The notes: generated from the sequence alone by a model not told the origin. 64,000 nt of DNA from AP-15 sp963703665 (GCA_963703665.1 CAVPFB010000003.1:496001-560000), one strand, 5' to 3'; shown: positions 36,450-45,918, counted from the first letter of the stretch. Numbers and translations: made by a program.

Positions 36450-36822
36450 TGTGGTGGTCCGCCTGCTGACCGGCGACGATCCGGACCAGGCGGCGCGCGC
36501 CAGGGCGTTGTTCGAGGCTGAGACGGTCTGGCTGCCCAAGACGGTCATCTTGGAGGCCGAATGGGTATTGCGCCGGCTCTACAGCTTCGGCCGCCGGCAG
36601 GTCGCCGAAGCGCTGACGGCGCTGGCGGCACTCCCGAACGCCCGCTGCGAGGACGAAGCGGCAATCGTCGACGCGCTGCGCTGGGCGGCTGAAGGGCTGG
36701 ATTTCGCTGACGCCGTGCATCTCGCCTCAGCACGGACAGCCCGGCGCTTCGCCACCTTCGACGCGGATCTGGTGAAACGAGCAGGGTCTGCTGCAACCGG
36801 CATTGCGGTAGTGGCGCTGTGA
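36430..36822 (+). CDS. vapC: PIN-domain ribonuclease toxin, VapC-like
   Basis: A 130-residue PIN domain. Acidic active-site residues are in place: Asp in IAVDTNVVVRLL, Glu in VILEAEWVLRRLY, Asp in GLDFADAVHLASA and Asp in ATFDADLVKRAG. Such toxins cut tRNA or rRNA and stop growth when the antitoxin is lost. The start is GTG 36430 inside the antitoxin gene. Pairing with an AbrB-type rather than VapB-type antitoxin is a known variant. Confidence 0.88.
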   Translation: MIAVDTNVVVRLLTGDDPDQAARARALFEAETVWLPKTVILEAEWVLRRLYSFGRRQVAEALTALAALPNARCEDEAAIVDALRWAAEGLDFADAVHLASARTARRFATFDADLVKRAGSAATGIAVVAL

Positions 36823-37025
36823 ACAAGATCTGATCCTGAGCGGTTTGCCGTCGGTCACGGATGGCCGTCCGGCGCTGTAAAGAAGATCGTAGGGAACCAG
36901 GGATTGCGCGGATTCCGGTATGGTTCGGCCAGCTGGACTTGGCTGCGGCGCGATTGGATAGTGCTGAACCGGCTCGAAACCGGCAAGATTCGGGCACGGC
37001 GCACGATCCGGGGAGTGATGTCACG

Positions 37026-37868
37026 ATGCCCAACCCGCCGATGCTGTCGCGCCCGATCCCATCGAGCGGCGAGACGTTGCCGGTCATCGGCCTCGGCACC
37101 TGGCCGGTGTTCGATGTCGGCGCCGGCCAGGCGGCGCGGGCGCCGTTGCGCGAGGTCGTGCGCCGGCTGCTCGATAAGGGGGCGCGGATCATCGACAGCT
37201 CCCCGATGTACGGGCGGGCCGAGGCGGTGACCGGGGATCTGCTCTCCGATCTGCAGGCCCGTCCCGGCGCTTTTCTGGCGACCAAGGTATGGACCACAGG
37301 CCGCGACGAGGGCATTGCCCAGATGCGGCGCTCGGCGGCGTTGCTGCGTGTCGAAATCGTCGATCTGATGCAGATCCACAATCTGGTCGACTGGCGCGCC
37401 CATCTGGCGACGTTGCGGCGCATGAAGGCGGCGGGAAGCATCCGCTATATCGGCGTCACTCATTACACCGATCGCGCCCTCGCCGACCTCGCGCATATTC
37501 TCGAGAGCGAGCCCGGCATCGACTTTGTTCAATGCGGCTATTCGCTGGCGGCACGGACGGCCGAGCGCCAATTGCTGCAGGTCGCGGCGTCGCGCGGCGT
37601 CGCTGTCATCGTCAATCAGCCGCTCGGTCAGGGCGGGTTGCTGCGCCGGGTGCGCGAGCGGGCCTTGCCCGATTGGGCGCAGGAATTTGATTGCGCGAGC
37701 TGGGCGCAGCTGTTGCTCAAATACATCTTGGCCGAGCCGGCGGTGACCTGCGTGATCCCGGCGACGCGCAACCCCGAGCATATGACCGACAATCTCGCTG
37801 CCGGGTTCGGGCGTCTGCCCGACGCCGCCGAACGCCAGCGAATTCGCACACTGTGGGACGCGCTCTGA
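37026..37868 (+). CDS. aldo/keto reductase
   Basis: A 280-residue NADPH-dependent AKR TIM barrel. The catalytic tetrad is visible: Asp and Tyr in IIDSSPMYGRAEAV, Lys in ATKVWTTG, and His in MQIHNLVDW. The C-terminal NADP segment CVIPATRNPEHMTDN is intact. It reduces an aldehyde or ketone in the cytosol. The frame is open further upstream, but family homology begins at ATG 37026. Confidence 0.88.
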   Translation: MPNPPMLSRPIPSSGETLPVIGLGTWPVFDVGAGQAARAPLREVVRRLLDKGARIIDSSPMYGRAEAVTGDLLSDLQARPGAFLATKVWTTGRDEGIAQMRRSAALLRVEIVDLMQIHNLVDWRAHLATLRRMKAAGSIRYIGVTHYTDRALADLAHILESEPGIDFVQCGYSLAARTAERQLLQVAASRGVAVIVNQPLGQGGLLRRVRERALPDWAQEFDCASWAQLLLKYILAEPAVTCVIPATRNPEHMTDNLAAGFGRLPDAAERQRIRTLWDAL

Positions 37869-37964
37869 CGCCTGCCGATCGCGCAGCAGTCAAAGGTGCG
37901 GAACAGTGCGTTCCTCCCTACGCTTGTTTCCCGCTGGCGATGGCGGCGACCGTCTCCGTGCAGA

Positions 37965-39008
37965 TCAGACCCCGCGTGAGGTGATCCGATACTGGAAGCC
38001 GCCGGGGTCGAGCCAGTCCGGCTCGCCGTCGGCAGTCAAGGCGTACGGGTACATCAGGAAATCGAGCGCGTGCGGCGCGCCCTCGGGGGTGAAGTCGCGG
38101 GCGCTGTTGTAGCCGATCCAGTTCATCTCCCAACTGCCGAACAGCCGCTGGCGCAGGGCCTCCACCGGCGGCGCATCGAGCGCGAGCTTTGCCTCGAGCA
38201 CGACCTTGCGCACATCGGCCGGATCGACCGGCGTCCAGCCCTGCGGTTCGAGATAAATTTCGGCGCGGCAATGCTGGGCCTTGGTCACGTCGCCGGTATG
38301 GCCGAGGCACGCGAACAGGTGTAAATCGGCGACCCGAATGCCGTAAACCTCGCGCGCCGGGATGCCGGCGGCCCGGCACAGCCCGACCATCAGGCTGCTG
38401 ATGTCCGCGCATTTGCCGCCGAGATAGCCGCTGCGCAGCATCGCCGCGATATTGCCGAGCCCGCAGCCGCGGGTCGCCGCGTCGCGAAAGGTGTTGTCGA
38501 CCACCCAATCATAGAGCGCCCGCGCTCGCGCGTGCGGCGCCTCCTTGCCGATGACGATCTTGTCGGCCGTGCTGCGCACGATGCCGTCGGTCGGCATGTT
38601 CGCCGTCGGCTGCAGAAAGAGCCTTTGTTCGGCCGGCGAGGCCGGGTCGGGCTGGCTGGAGCGGTCCTGCACCTCGACGGTTTGGACGACCCGCAGCCGG
38701 CGCGCGCTCGCCCCGGATTTCCAGGTCAGGCGCAACACCTGGGCGCCGTACACGGGATCCTCGACCAGCTCGGCCCGATCGGCGGTCCCTTGCCAATCGA
38801 GCGACAGCGCGCGCTGATAGGACCGCGCCGTTTGCGCGATCGGCAGCCACAGCGATGCTGGTGCTGCGGCAAGCGTGACCTCGGTGGCAACCTCGAAGCG
38901 CCGCCAGCCGGCGGCCGGCTCTTCGGCGGCGCGGACCGGAGCGAGCCGGCCGGCGGCGGCGATCACCGAAGTCAGCGCGGCGCTGGCGAGAAGACGGCGT
39001 CGGTTCAT
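37965..39008 (-). CDS. exported transglutaminase-like (papain-fold) protein
   Basis: A 347-residue protein with a Tat-type signal (MNRRRLLASAALTSVIAAAG). The transglutaminase core has Cys in LGGKCADISSLMVGLCRAAG, His in AQHCRAEIYLE and Asp in PVDPADVRK, a full catalytic triad. Such proteins may act as periplasmic proteases or cross-linkers. The N-terminal ~130 residues are a beta-rich domain. It is convergent with the aldo/keto reductase gene. Confidence 0.85.
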   Translation of the reverse strand: MNRRRLLASAALTSVIAAAGRLAPVRAAEEPAAGWRRFEVATEVTLAAAPASLWLPIAQTARSYQRALSLDWQGTADRAELVEDPVYGAQVLRLTWKSGASARRLRVVQTVEVQDRSSQPDPASPAEQRLFLQPTANMPTDGIVRSTADKIVIGKEAPHARARALYDWVVDNTFRDAATRGCGLGNIAAMLRSGYLGGKCADISSLMVGLCRAAGIPAREVYGIRVADLHLFACLGHTGDVTKAQHCRAEIYLEPQGWTPVDPADVRKVVLEAKLALDAPPVEALRQRLFGSWEMNWIGYNSARDFTPEGAPHALDFLMYPYALTADGEPDWLDPGGFQYRITSRGV

Positions 39009-39485
39009 CGTGAGCTCCTGGAGAACATATCAGCCGGCAGCCAAAGCATCGGCCCGGCGCGGACGCGATCTGTCAACCAACTTCGGTCCAGCGAGCCGAA
39101 GTCGCGGCAGCGGCATCGGCAGGACCGCCGGGAAAACGGTCTCACGGCGAACCAGTCCGGAGGTCCGGGCGTTGGCCGCGGCCCGCTATCCCCTAAGTCC
39201 GTCTGGTCTGGTGTATCGGCATTACGCGCATGCATCGGTATTGCGATCGAAAAGCTTCTATGCAGGCCGTCAAATACCGGCTGTTCGAGCCGCGCTTGGC
39301 GCCGTGTCGCCTTGACGTAACGCTCAAATCCCGCTGTCGCCAGCCTCAGCGGCTTCATAATACCCTACCCTGCGTATCATCCGCCCCTTGCATACGATAT
39401 CATGTTGTTCTGCCCTATTGCAGATTGTCCCTAAGCGGTCTCGGGCACACAAGCACATTAATTCTGTCTACGGCATTGATTTAAT
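39009..39485. other. intergenic stretch with no supported gene
   Basis: These 477 bases between the transglutaminase-like gene and tRNA-Thr show no frame with a credible start and family. The part after about 39330 is richer in A+T than the surroundings, which may mark promoter DNA for the divergent gene or an old insertion next to the tRNA. Confidence 0.5.
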
Positions 39486-39560
39486 TGGTGCCGGGTGAGG
39501 GATTCGAACCCCCGACCTTCGGTTTACAAAACCGCTGCACTACCCCTGTGCTAACCCGGC
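39486..39560 (-). tRNA. tRNA-Thr (anticodon TGT)
   Basis: On the minus strand the acceptor GCCGGGT (39554-39560) pairs with ACCCGGC (39490-39496). The anticodon arm CGGTT-TTGTAAA-CCG gives TGT. The T-arm GGGTTCGAATCCC is canonical, and CCA is encoded at 39486-39488. It reads ACA codons. Confidence 0.96.
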
Positions 39561-39638
39561 GAACTCAATAACTTGGCTGCTGCCGTTGCCTAGTTGCTAC
39601 CCATCTGCCATGCAACGCCTCGGATCGGTGTTCCGGCT

Positions 39639-40826
39639 TTACCCGCTGGCGAGCGCCTGCGCCACCGCGACCAGGGCCGCGTCGGCGCCGCGGCCGCCGA
39701 CGATCGACAGGCCCACCGGCAGGCCGTCGACCAAGCTGCCGGGAATGCTGATCTGCGGCATGCCGGCCAGCCCGCCATGGGCGCACAGGCACAGAATGCG
39801 GTCGCGCCGCGGCCCCGCGACCGACAGCTTCTCGCCGCGCTTCGGCGCCGGGAACGGCGTCGTCGGCAGGCACAGGATGGTGCCGGGGGGCAACAGGTAG
39901 CGCATCCGTCCGCGCGCCTCCTGGCGCACGAGATTGGCCCACTGGCGCTCGTTTTCCGAGATCTGCGAGCCGGTGTAGATGTTGCGCGCGACGCTGTAGG
40001 CGAGGCGGGGGTTCGCTTGCTCGATCCAGTCCTTGAAGGTCAGCCACGCCTCGGCGGGCTGCAAGGTGCGCTGCGCCCGCGCCCATTGCACGATCCCTCC
40101 GGGCGCCATGATTTCCTCGCCGGCGTCGCCGATCAGCCGTTTCAGCCGCTCGACCATCGGGAACAGCGCGTCGCCGACCTCCGGATCGGCAAAGGCGAAG
40201 GCGTCGACCGCGACGACCAGCCGGTCGGGCAGCGCCGAGGGGATCGCCTCGCCCAGCATGACGCTCGACACCCGCGCAAAAATCGCCGCGTCGCGGGCGA
40301 ACCAGCCGGTCGTGTCCGAGCTCGGCGCCTGCGGCAGCATGCCGGTGACATCGATGCGGCCATGCGTCGGGCGGATGCCGTAGAGCCCGCAAAAGCTCGC
40401 CGGCACGCGGACCGAGCCACCGGTGTCGGTGCCGATCGCGGTGTCGCACAGCCCGGCGGCGACCGCCGCGGCCGAGCCCGAGGACGAGCCGCCCGGCACC
40501 CGCCCCGGCGCCCGCACATTGACCGGCGTGCCGTAGAACGCATTCTCGCCGACGATGCCGAGCGAGACCTCGTCGGTGATGGTCTTGCCGATCAGCGTCG
40601 CGCCGGCGTCGAGCAGGCGCCGCACCGCCCAGGAATGGCAGGTCGGGACCGGGTTCCAGCGCGCCCAGTCGGGGTTGCCGCCCCCGGTCGGATGGCCGGC
40701 GACGTCGAACAGGTCCTTCGCCGCAAAGGTCAGCCCGGCGAGCGGGCCGCCCGGCCGCCCGTCGATAAGGACCCGGGGGCCAGGGACGAACGCGTTGATG
40801 TCGTCGGCTTGGGCCTCGTCGGGCAT
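39639..40826 (-). CDS. amidase signature family hydrolase
   Basis: A 395-residue amidase with the Ser-cisSer-Lys triad: Lys in LTFAAKDLFDVAG and the serines in the glycine/serine loop GGSSSGSAAAVAAG, followed by DTGGSVRVPASFCGLYG. It hydrolyses an amide such as a urea derivative, aryl amide or indoleacetamide in the cytosol; the C-terminal part LPTTPFPAP is as in allophanate-hydrolase-like and glutamyl-amidase-like relatives. Substrate not predictable. The 3' end faces the tRNA-Thr gene. Confidence 0.87.
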   Translation of the reverse strand: MPDEAQADDINAFVPGPRVLIDGRPGGPLAGLTFAAKDLFDVAGHPTGGGNPDWARWNPVPTCHSWAVRRLLDAGATLIGKTITDEVSLGIVGENAFYGTPVNVRAPGRVPGGSSSGSAAAVAAGLCDTAIGTDTGGSVRVPASFCGLYGIRPTHGRIDVTGMLPQAPSSDTTGWFARDAAIFARVSSVMLGEAIPSALPDRLVVAVDAFAFADPEVGDALFPMVERLKRLIGDAGEEIMAPGGIVQWARAQRTLQPAEAWLTFKDWIEQANPRLAYSVARNIYTGSQISENERQWANLVRQEARGRMRYLLPPGTILCLPTTPFPAPKRGEKLSVAGPRRDRILCLCAHGGLAGMPQISIPGSLVDGLPVGLSIVGGRGADAALVAVAQALASG

Positions 40827-40977
40827 CAGAACCTCTCAAATCGTCGCATCGCTCTGCTCCTGATCGGCAGCCGATCCGATGCTTTATAGCGCACCTCGGT
40901 TGATCTTCGGGAGGAACCGCGCGCACCGGCGCTCGTAAACACAACAGAGGCATCCGCCGAGAAGCGGGCTGGGACAT

Positions 40978-41286
40978 ATGGCACGACGGGAAAAGCGGCG
41001 GACAGAACAGCAAAAATACTGGTCCGGCAAGGTCACGGAGCAAAGTGATGCTCTCGATCTCGAGCCGGGCGTCTTTGCCGAAGACGATCCCGAGCGGATC
41101 GCCCGGTCGCTGAAACATTCGGCCGAGCACAGCAAGCGGCGCAACGCCGGCCCGTACCAGTCGGCGATGTCGATGCTGAACTTCTACATCAACCGCGCCG
41201 GCCGCAACCTGCCACCCGAGCGCAAGAAGATACTGACGAAAGCCAAGGACGCGTTGCGGCGGGTGTTCGGGAGGACTGGTCGCTAG
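40978..41286 (+). CDS. DUF3175 family protein
   Basis: A 102-residue basic protein of a widespread alphaproteobacterial family. It matches the DUF3175 pattern: KYWSGKVTEQSDALDLEPGV, then DPERIARSLKHSAEHSKRRN and SAMSMLNFYINRAGRNLP, ending in a Lys/Arg-rich helix. Function is unknown; the composition would allow nucleic-acid binding. It is convergent with the ketopantoate-reductase-like gene ten bases downstream. Confidence 0.75.
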   Translation: MARREKRRTEQQKYWSGKVTEQSDALDLEPGVFAEDDPERIARSLKHSAEHSKRRNAGPYQSAMSMLNFYINRAGRNLPPERKKILTKAKDALRRVFGRTGR

Positions 41287-41295
41287 GAGAAAGGC

Positions 41296-42333
41296 TCAGG
41301 CGCCGGTCCGGCGAAGCGCGGCGGCGCGGCGGGCAAGGGCACCGAGCGCCTCGGTCATCGGGGTGGCGAGGCCCAGCTTGCCGCCGATCTCGACCACGGC
41401 ATCGACCAATGCCCCGAGTTCAAGGGTGCGGCCGGCCTCGTAATCCTGCAGCATCGAAGTGCGGAAGGCGCCGAGCTCGGCGTTGACCGCATAGCGTTTT
41501 TCGACCTCCATCCGCGACGGCGCGCCGATTGCGGCGGCGACTGCGGCCACCTCGTGCATCGCAGCGAGCGCGATCCGGCCGAGACCGGGATCGGCCATGA
41601 TCTCGTCGATGCGGGCGCGGGCGACGACCGACAGCGGGTTGATCGCGGCATTGCCCAGAAGCTTGGCCCAGACCTCGCCGCGGATGTCGTCGGTGATGGC
41701 GGTATCGAACCTGGCGCGGCGCAGCACCGCGGCGACGCTCTCTGTGCGCTCACGAGCCGGGCCCGCGGCCTCGCCGAGGACGACTTTGTTGCCGCTGGTC
41801 CAGCGTATGATGCCCGGAGCGGCGCGGCTCACCCCCATATAAAGGACCGAGCCGATCACCCGCGAGGCGGGCAGCGCCGCGAGCAAGGCGCCGTCGGGAT
41901 CGACCGCCCTGATCCGCTCGTCGGCGAACCGGCCCTCGATCCCGTCGAAATACCACCACGGCACGCCGTTGATCGCCGGCAGCACAGCGGTCCGCGGTCC
42001 GATCAGCGGGCTCAGCGCGGCAAGCGCGGCGGGCCAGTCCTGCGCCTTCATCGTGCCGATCACCAGATCCTGCGGCCCGAGCGAGCGCGTATCGTCGCTC
42101 GCCTCGAGCCGGGCAACGCCGCCGCCACCGTCCCATTTTTCGACCCGCAGCCCGTCGCGCCGGATTGCCGCCAAGGCCTCGCCGCGGGCGACGAGCTTTG
42201 GTGCGAAGCCGGCCACCGCCAGCGAGTAGGCGACGGCCCCGCCGATCGCGCCCGCCCCGACCACCGCGATAGAAACAGGATAGGCGCCCCCGGCCAAAGC
42301 CTCGCCGGAGCGTTCTGTCGTCGTTTTCGTCAA
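41296..42333 (-). CDS. 2-dehydropantoate 2-reductase family protein (PanE/ApbA-like)
   Basis: A 345-residue ketopantoate-reductase-type enzyme. The NADP-binding loop VVGAGAIGGAVAYSLAVAG is followed by VIGTMKAQDWPAALAAL. The conserved lysine is in VWAKLLGNAAINPLSV, and the C-terminal helix domain has PSRMEVEKR. Many family members act on 2-oxo acids other than ketopantoate, so a role in pantothenate synthesis is not certain; no panB or panC gene is nearby. Confidence 0.82.
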   Translation of the reverse strand: MTKTTTERSGEALAGGAYPVSIAVVGAGAIGGAVAYSLAVAGFAPKLVARGEALAAIRRDGLRVEKWDGGGGVARLEASDDTRSLGPQDLVIGTMKAQDWPAALAALSPLIGPRTAVLPAINGVPWWYFDGIEGRFADERIRAVDPDGALLAALPASRVIGSVLYMGVSRAAPGIIRWTSGNKVVLGEAAGPARERTESVAAVLRRARFDTAITDDIRGEVWAKLLGNAAINPLSVVARARIDEIMADPGLGRIALAAMHEVAAVAAAIGAPSRMEVEKRYAVNAELGAFRTSMLQDYEAGRTLELGALVDAVVEIGGKLGLATPMTEALGALARRAAALRRTGA

Positions 42334-42368
42334 ATCAGTATCTCAACGGCGGAACTCGACGCCGCAGC

Positions 42369-42657
42369 TCAACGAAGCCGCCCCGCATTCCTGCCGGGTT
42401 CGCTCTCGGCGGTTCGTTCGACTTCGCCGGCCAGACGATCGTATCGGCTGATGAGCTCGCGCAGATGCTGCTTGACCCTGGGAGTCGTCGCGTCCTGCCT
42501 CGAGCGCCCGGGCGCGCGCGGCGGCGGCCCGATAGTATTCGGCGGGCTCCTGCTTTTGCTCCCACTCGACGCTGTTGCCGGCCGGAACAGTCGCATGCGC
42601 CTCCGCCGACGACTGGCTCGGCACCGAGCGCTCAAATAAAACACGAAACTCCGCCAT
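42369..42657 (-). CDS. small coiled-helix protein (frameshift near 42494)
   Basis: The first frame starts MAEFRVLFERSVPSQSSAEA at ATG 42657 and passes AEYYRAAAARARALEA. It then loses sense, while the neighbouring frame reads DATTPRVKQHLRELISRYDR and LAGEVERTAESEPGRN to a stop at 42369. Removing one G at 42494 joins them into a ~95-residue protein of the short YRRLAEEARA...TTPRVKQHL type often found in alphaproteobacteria. No function is known. Confidence 0.6.
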
Positions 42658-42826
42658 CGATCGAGCGCCGCCGAGAACAACGCCAGCCCGGATCCGACTG
42701 GCGGGCGGACCATACGCGCGCCGGGTATCCGGCGCAAGGCGGGGATTAGCCGGCCAGGGACCACGATAACCATGAGGCGTCGCGAAATTGCGCTATGATC
42801 GGCGGCGCGACGACGGAGGAATGCCG

Positions 42827-43228
42827 ATGACCGCCACCACGCCCTTTTTGAAGCAGGCGGAAACGCTGGGTCCGCTCGCTTCACGCTATGTCGAGGTCGA
42901 GGACCTGCCATGGAAACCGACCCCGTGCCCGGGGATCGACATGAAGGTATTGCTCGAAGATCCGGAGAGCGGACTGTTAACGGCGCTGTTCCGCTGGCGG
43001 CCGGGGGCAGAGCTGGCGCTGCACGAGCATGTCGAGGTCGAGCAGACCTTTGTTCTCGAAGGCAGCCTTGTCGATGACGAGGGCGAGGTGCGCGCCGGCA
43101 ACTACGTCTGGCGCCCCAAGGGCAACCGCCACCTGGCGCGCTCACCGGACGGGGCATTGGTGCTGTCGTTTTTTCTGAAGCCGAACAAGTTTCTCTCCGG
43201 CGACGCGGCGGGACGGCAATTGCGTTGA
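42827..43228 (+). CDS. cupin-domain protein, ChrR-like
   Basis: A 133-residue single cupin barrel. The metal-binding motif 1 is ALHEHVEVEQTFVLEGSLVD (His, His, Glu) and motif 2 is GNYVWRPKGNRHLARSP. It resembles the ChrR cupin_7 type. The product may be an oxygenase, an isomerase or a metal-dependent sensor without an anti-sigma domain. ATG 42827 is chosen because GGAGGA stands six bases upstream; ATG 42821 directly abuts it. Confidence 0.8.
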   Translation: MTATTPFLKQAETLGPLASRYVEVEDLPWKPTPCPGIDMKVLLEDPESGLLTALFRWRPGAELALHEHVEVEQTFVLEGSLVDDEGEVRAGNYVWRPKGNRHLARSPDGALVLSFFLKPNKFLSGDAAGRQLR

Positions 43229-43286
43229 CCGGCCGCGGCCGATGTCGCCGGCCCGATGCCGCCGCCATGCACGCTGATGAGGCCAA

Positions 43287-44549
43287 ATGCAGATGACCGG
43301 TTTTCCATCTGAGGTCGATGTCGCGGTCATCGGCGCCGGCGCCGCCGGTATCGGCGCAGCGCGCCGTCTCGTCGAGGCCGGGATGCATCGGGTGCTCGTG
43401 CTGGAGGCGCGCGACCGGGTCGGCGGCCGGGTGCACACCATTGCCCCCGCCGGATTTGCGCTCGACCGCGGCGCCGAGTGGCTGCACTCGGCCGACCGCA
43501 ACCCATTGTCGCCGATCGCCCAGGATCTCGGCTTTTCGGTGCATCGCCGGCCGCCGGAATGGACCAGCCGGCTTCGCCGCAGCGGCCAGGCGCCCGAGGC
43601 CGAGGCGGATTGGCTCGCCACCCGCGAACAGCAGGCCCAGGCGCGCCGAAGAGCCGCCGCCGAGCCCGTCGACCGCTCGCTGGCGAGCGTGCTCCCGCCT
43701 GGCGGGCGCTGGAACCAGCTGCTCGACGCCACCAGCACCTGGGGGAACGGCGCCGAGCTCGACCGCGTCTCGGTCAAGGACTACGTCCGTTACGACGACA
43801 GCAGCACCAACACCAATTGGCGGCTGCGCGAAGGCTACGGCCGGCTGTTCGAGAAGCTGGCTGAAGGGCTGCCGCTGGCGCTGGCGACGCCGGTATCGCG
43901 GGTCGACCATGCCGGCCGGGCGATCGGGCTCGACACCGCGGGCGGCACGGTGACCGCGGCACGCGTCGTCGTTACGGTGCCGACCTCGATCCTCGCCGCC
44001 GAGGCAATTCGTTTCGACCCGCCGCTGCCCGGCAAGGTCGCCGCCGCAGCCGGCCTTCCGCTCGGCGTCGATAACAAACTGTTCATTTCCATCGATGGCC
44101 CGGTTCCGGGTATCGGCCACGACGAATTCCTGGTCGGGTCGACCACCCGGCGCGAAACCATGAGCTATCAGATCCGCCCGCTAGACCGCCCGGCGATCTA
44201 TTGCTTTTTCGGCGGGCGCTTTGCCGCGGCGATGGAGCGCGAGGGCGAGGCGGCGATGTTCGCGTTTGCCGCCGACGAGCTGGCAAACGTGCTCGGCAGC
44301 GACATCCGCCGCCGCATCGCGCCGCTCGCCGCCACCGGGTGGCTGCACGACCCCTGGTCGCGCGGTTCCTATTCCTATGCCGCACCCGGCCACGCCGACG
44401 ACCGCGCGGTGCTCGCCGCCCCGGTTGACGGCCGGCTGTTCTTCGCCGGCGAGGCCACGTCGCCGAATTTCTTCTCGACCGCGCACGGCGCTTTTATGAG
44501 CGGGGTCGCCGCCGCCGACGCCGCGCTCGCCAGCCTGCGGCCCAGCTGA
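43287..44549 (+). CDS. FAD-dependent amine oxidase family protein
   Basis: A 420-residue flavin monoamine oxidase. The FAD-binding motif GAGAAGIGAARRLVEAG is followed by LVLEARDRVGGRVHTI, and the C-terminal FAD motif is LFFAGEATSPNFFSTAHGAF. Family members oxidise primary or polyamines to aldehydes with release of peroxide and ammonia. It follows the cupin gene by 58 bases in the same direction, so they may be one transcript. Substrate not predictable. Confidence 0.87.
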   Translation: MQMTGFPSEVDVAVIGAGAAGIGAARRLVEAGMHRVLVLEARDRVGGRVHTIAPAGFALDRGAEWLHSADRNPLSPIAQDLGFSVHRRPPEWTSRLRRSGQAPEAEADWLATREQQAQARRRAAAEPVDRSLASVLPPGGRWNQLLDATSTWGNGAELDRVSVKDYVRYDDSSTNTNWRLREGYGRLFEKLAEGLPLALATPVSRVDHAGRAIGLDTAGGTVTAARVVVTVPTSILAAEAIRFDPPLPGKVAAAAGLPLGVDNKLFISIDGPVPGIGHDEFLVGSTTRRETMSYQIRPLDRPAIYCFFGGRFAAAMEREGEAAMFAFAADELANVLGSDIRRRIAPLAATGWLHDPWSRGSYSYAAPGHADDRAVLAAPVDGRLFFAGEATSPNFFSTAHGAFMSGVAAADAALASLRPS

Positions 44550-44778
44550 GCCCGGTATTGACGCAAGGTTGCATGCGGTCGTGCTGACCGCGCAGTCCGA
44601 TGACTGATGTGCCCACCGCCTTGGCGCAATTTGCGTCGATTATAGGCTATGGAAAATATCGGTGGCCAAAATCACGTCGGGCTTCCGGGCAATCAGTTCG
44701 GACGCAAAAGCGGGAAGGCGGTCCCTTCCCCCTGATGCAAAATCGATCTATAGCTTGCCAAAGAAATGATAGCCCTTT

Positions 44779-45510
44779 TCAACAGCCTTCTGCGTTGCAA
44801 ACCAACGCGATATTATTGGTGGTGAATTGCGGGCCGTCGAAGGCCTGTCCGATCGTCCCGGTGCACGTCTGATTGATATAGCCATGCACGGTCGCATCTA
44901 CATGGTTCCCGGTACCATAGTCCTTAATCCAAGGACCGCCACTCGAGCCATAGGTCATGTTACAGGCCATGTTCAGGACGCCTGATCCGCAACTCGCAGC
45001 CTGAGCGGAGCTTTGCGCTGCGCACTGTTCGAGATTGTTGGCGCCCCCAATGTTGCCCGGATATCCGAACGCGTGCATGTTTTGCGCCGGTGGAAAATTC
45101 CACGCACGCCCGAGCCAACCAGTGTAATAGGTCACGGCATGCCCCGCGGAGTCGTTTTGCAGCCTGATCACGCAGACGTCGGAAGGGATGTCGCCGTTGT
45201 TGATCCAAGAGGTGGGCACTCTTGCGTGCGCCCAGTTAAACACGCCATAGGGCGCATTGCCATTATTGTACGCTGGCGCGAATGACCAGCCTCCAATCCA
45301 GCTATTGTTCGTTCGGTTCCAGCAACAATGCGCCGCGGTGACGATGATGCTGTTACCGCTGACGACAGATGCGGAGCAGGTGCCGCTGTTCGTAAACAGC
45401 TTGCCGATCGTCGCGTTCTGCGCTCGCACCGTCCCCCCAGAAACTACCGCCAAGACCACAGTCGCCATAAACAAAACTGCGCGCCCGGAAAAATACGGTT
45501 TGGCGACCAT
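44779..45510 (-). CDS. secreted trypsin-like serine endopeptidase (V8/glutamyl endopeptidase-like)
   Basis: A 243-residue exported protease. The signal peptide ends near residue 30 (GGTVRAQNA). The triad is in VTAAHCCWN (His), SDVCVIRLQND (Asp) and MTYGSSGGPWIKD (Ser). Nine cysteines suggest disulfides. It resembles V8-type proteases of COG3591, which cut after acidic or other residues outside the cell. The small exported protein 30 bases upstream in the same operon may be its partner. GC content is lower than in the flanking genes. Confidence 0.87.
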   Translation of the reverse strand: MVAKPYFSGRAVLFMATVVLAVVSGGTVRAQNATIGKLFTNSGTCSASVVSGNSIIVTAAHCCWNRTNNSWIGGWSFAPAYNNGNAPYGVFNWAHARVPTSWINNGDIPSDVCVIRLQNDSAGHAVTYYTGWLGRAWNFPPAQNMHAFGYPGNIGGANNLEQCAAQSSAQAASCGSGVLNMACNMTYGSSGGPWIKDYGTGNHVDATVHGYINQTCTGTIGQAFDGPQFTTNNIALVCNAEGC

Positions 45511-45540
45511 TGCTGTCTCCTTCAGCTATCTGATATCGTA

Positions 45541-45918
45541 TCATTTCCAGTCATTCGGATGAAGCTTGCGGGCTTCTTCGTCGGCCTTTGGATTCGGCGC
45601 ACCGCCCGCTGACGTTTCGGGCCGAGCTGTTCGCAGAGCTTGCTCCTCGGCGGGCGTGACCACCTTCGGACTGGGCTTGCCGATCGTCGAGTTCCAATCC
45701 AAGGGCTTCGCGTTGAGCCGCTCTTCGCGCGTCTGGAATGACGGTTGCTTCATTTTAAGCGCCTTCTCGGAGCCGTGTTGAATCGATGTGGTACTCCCAG
45801 CTGGCGCCATTTGTGCCAGACTCGGCTTCGAGGCAACGATCGCGGACACGGCAACGACGCCCGCCGCAGTCATCGCAAATGCGAAACTACGGCCGGTGAG
45901 ATTGGCTTTCGATGACAT
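45541..45918 (-). CDS. small exported protein upstream of the protease
   Basis: A 125-residue protein with a signal peptide (SFAFAMTAAGVVAVSAIVAS, cleavage near SLAQ). The mature part is hydrophilic, Lys/Pro/Glu-rich, ending PKADEEARKLHPNDWK, and looks mostly disordered. GAGGAG lies six bases before ATG 45918. It precedes the protease gene by 30 bases, so it may chaperone, inhibit or be cleaved by it. No family is recognised. Confidence 0.6.
   Translation of the reverse strand: MSSKANLTGRSFAFAMTAAGVVAVSAIVASKPSLAQMAPAGSTTSIQHGSEKALKMKQPSFQTREERLNAKPLDWNSTIGKPSPKVVTPAEEQALRTARPETSAGGAPNPKADEEARKLHPNDWK

Noticed and set aside
39594..40889. 431-codon frame opposite the amidase gene
   Set aside because: No domain and shadow composition; the amidase triad on the minus strand decides the strand.
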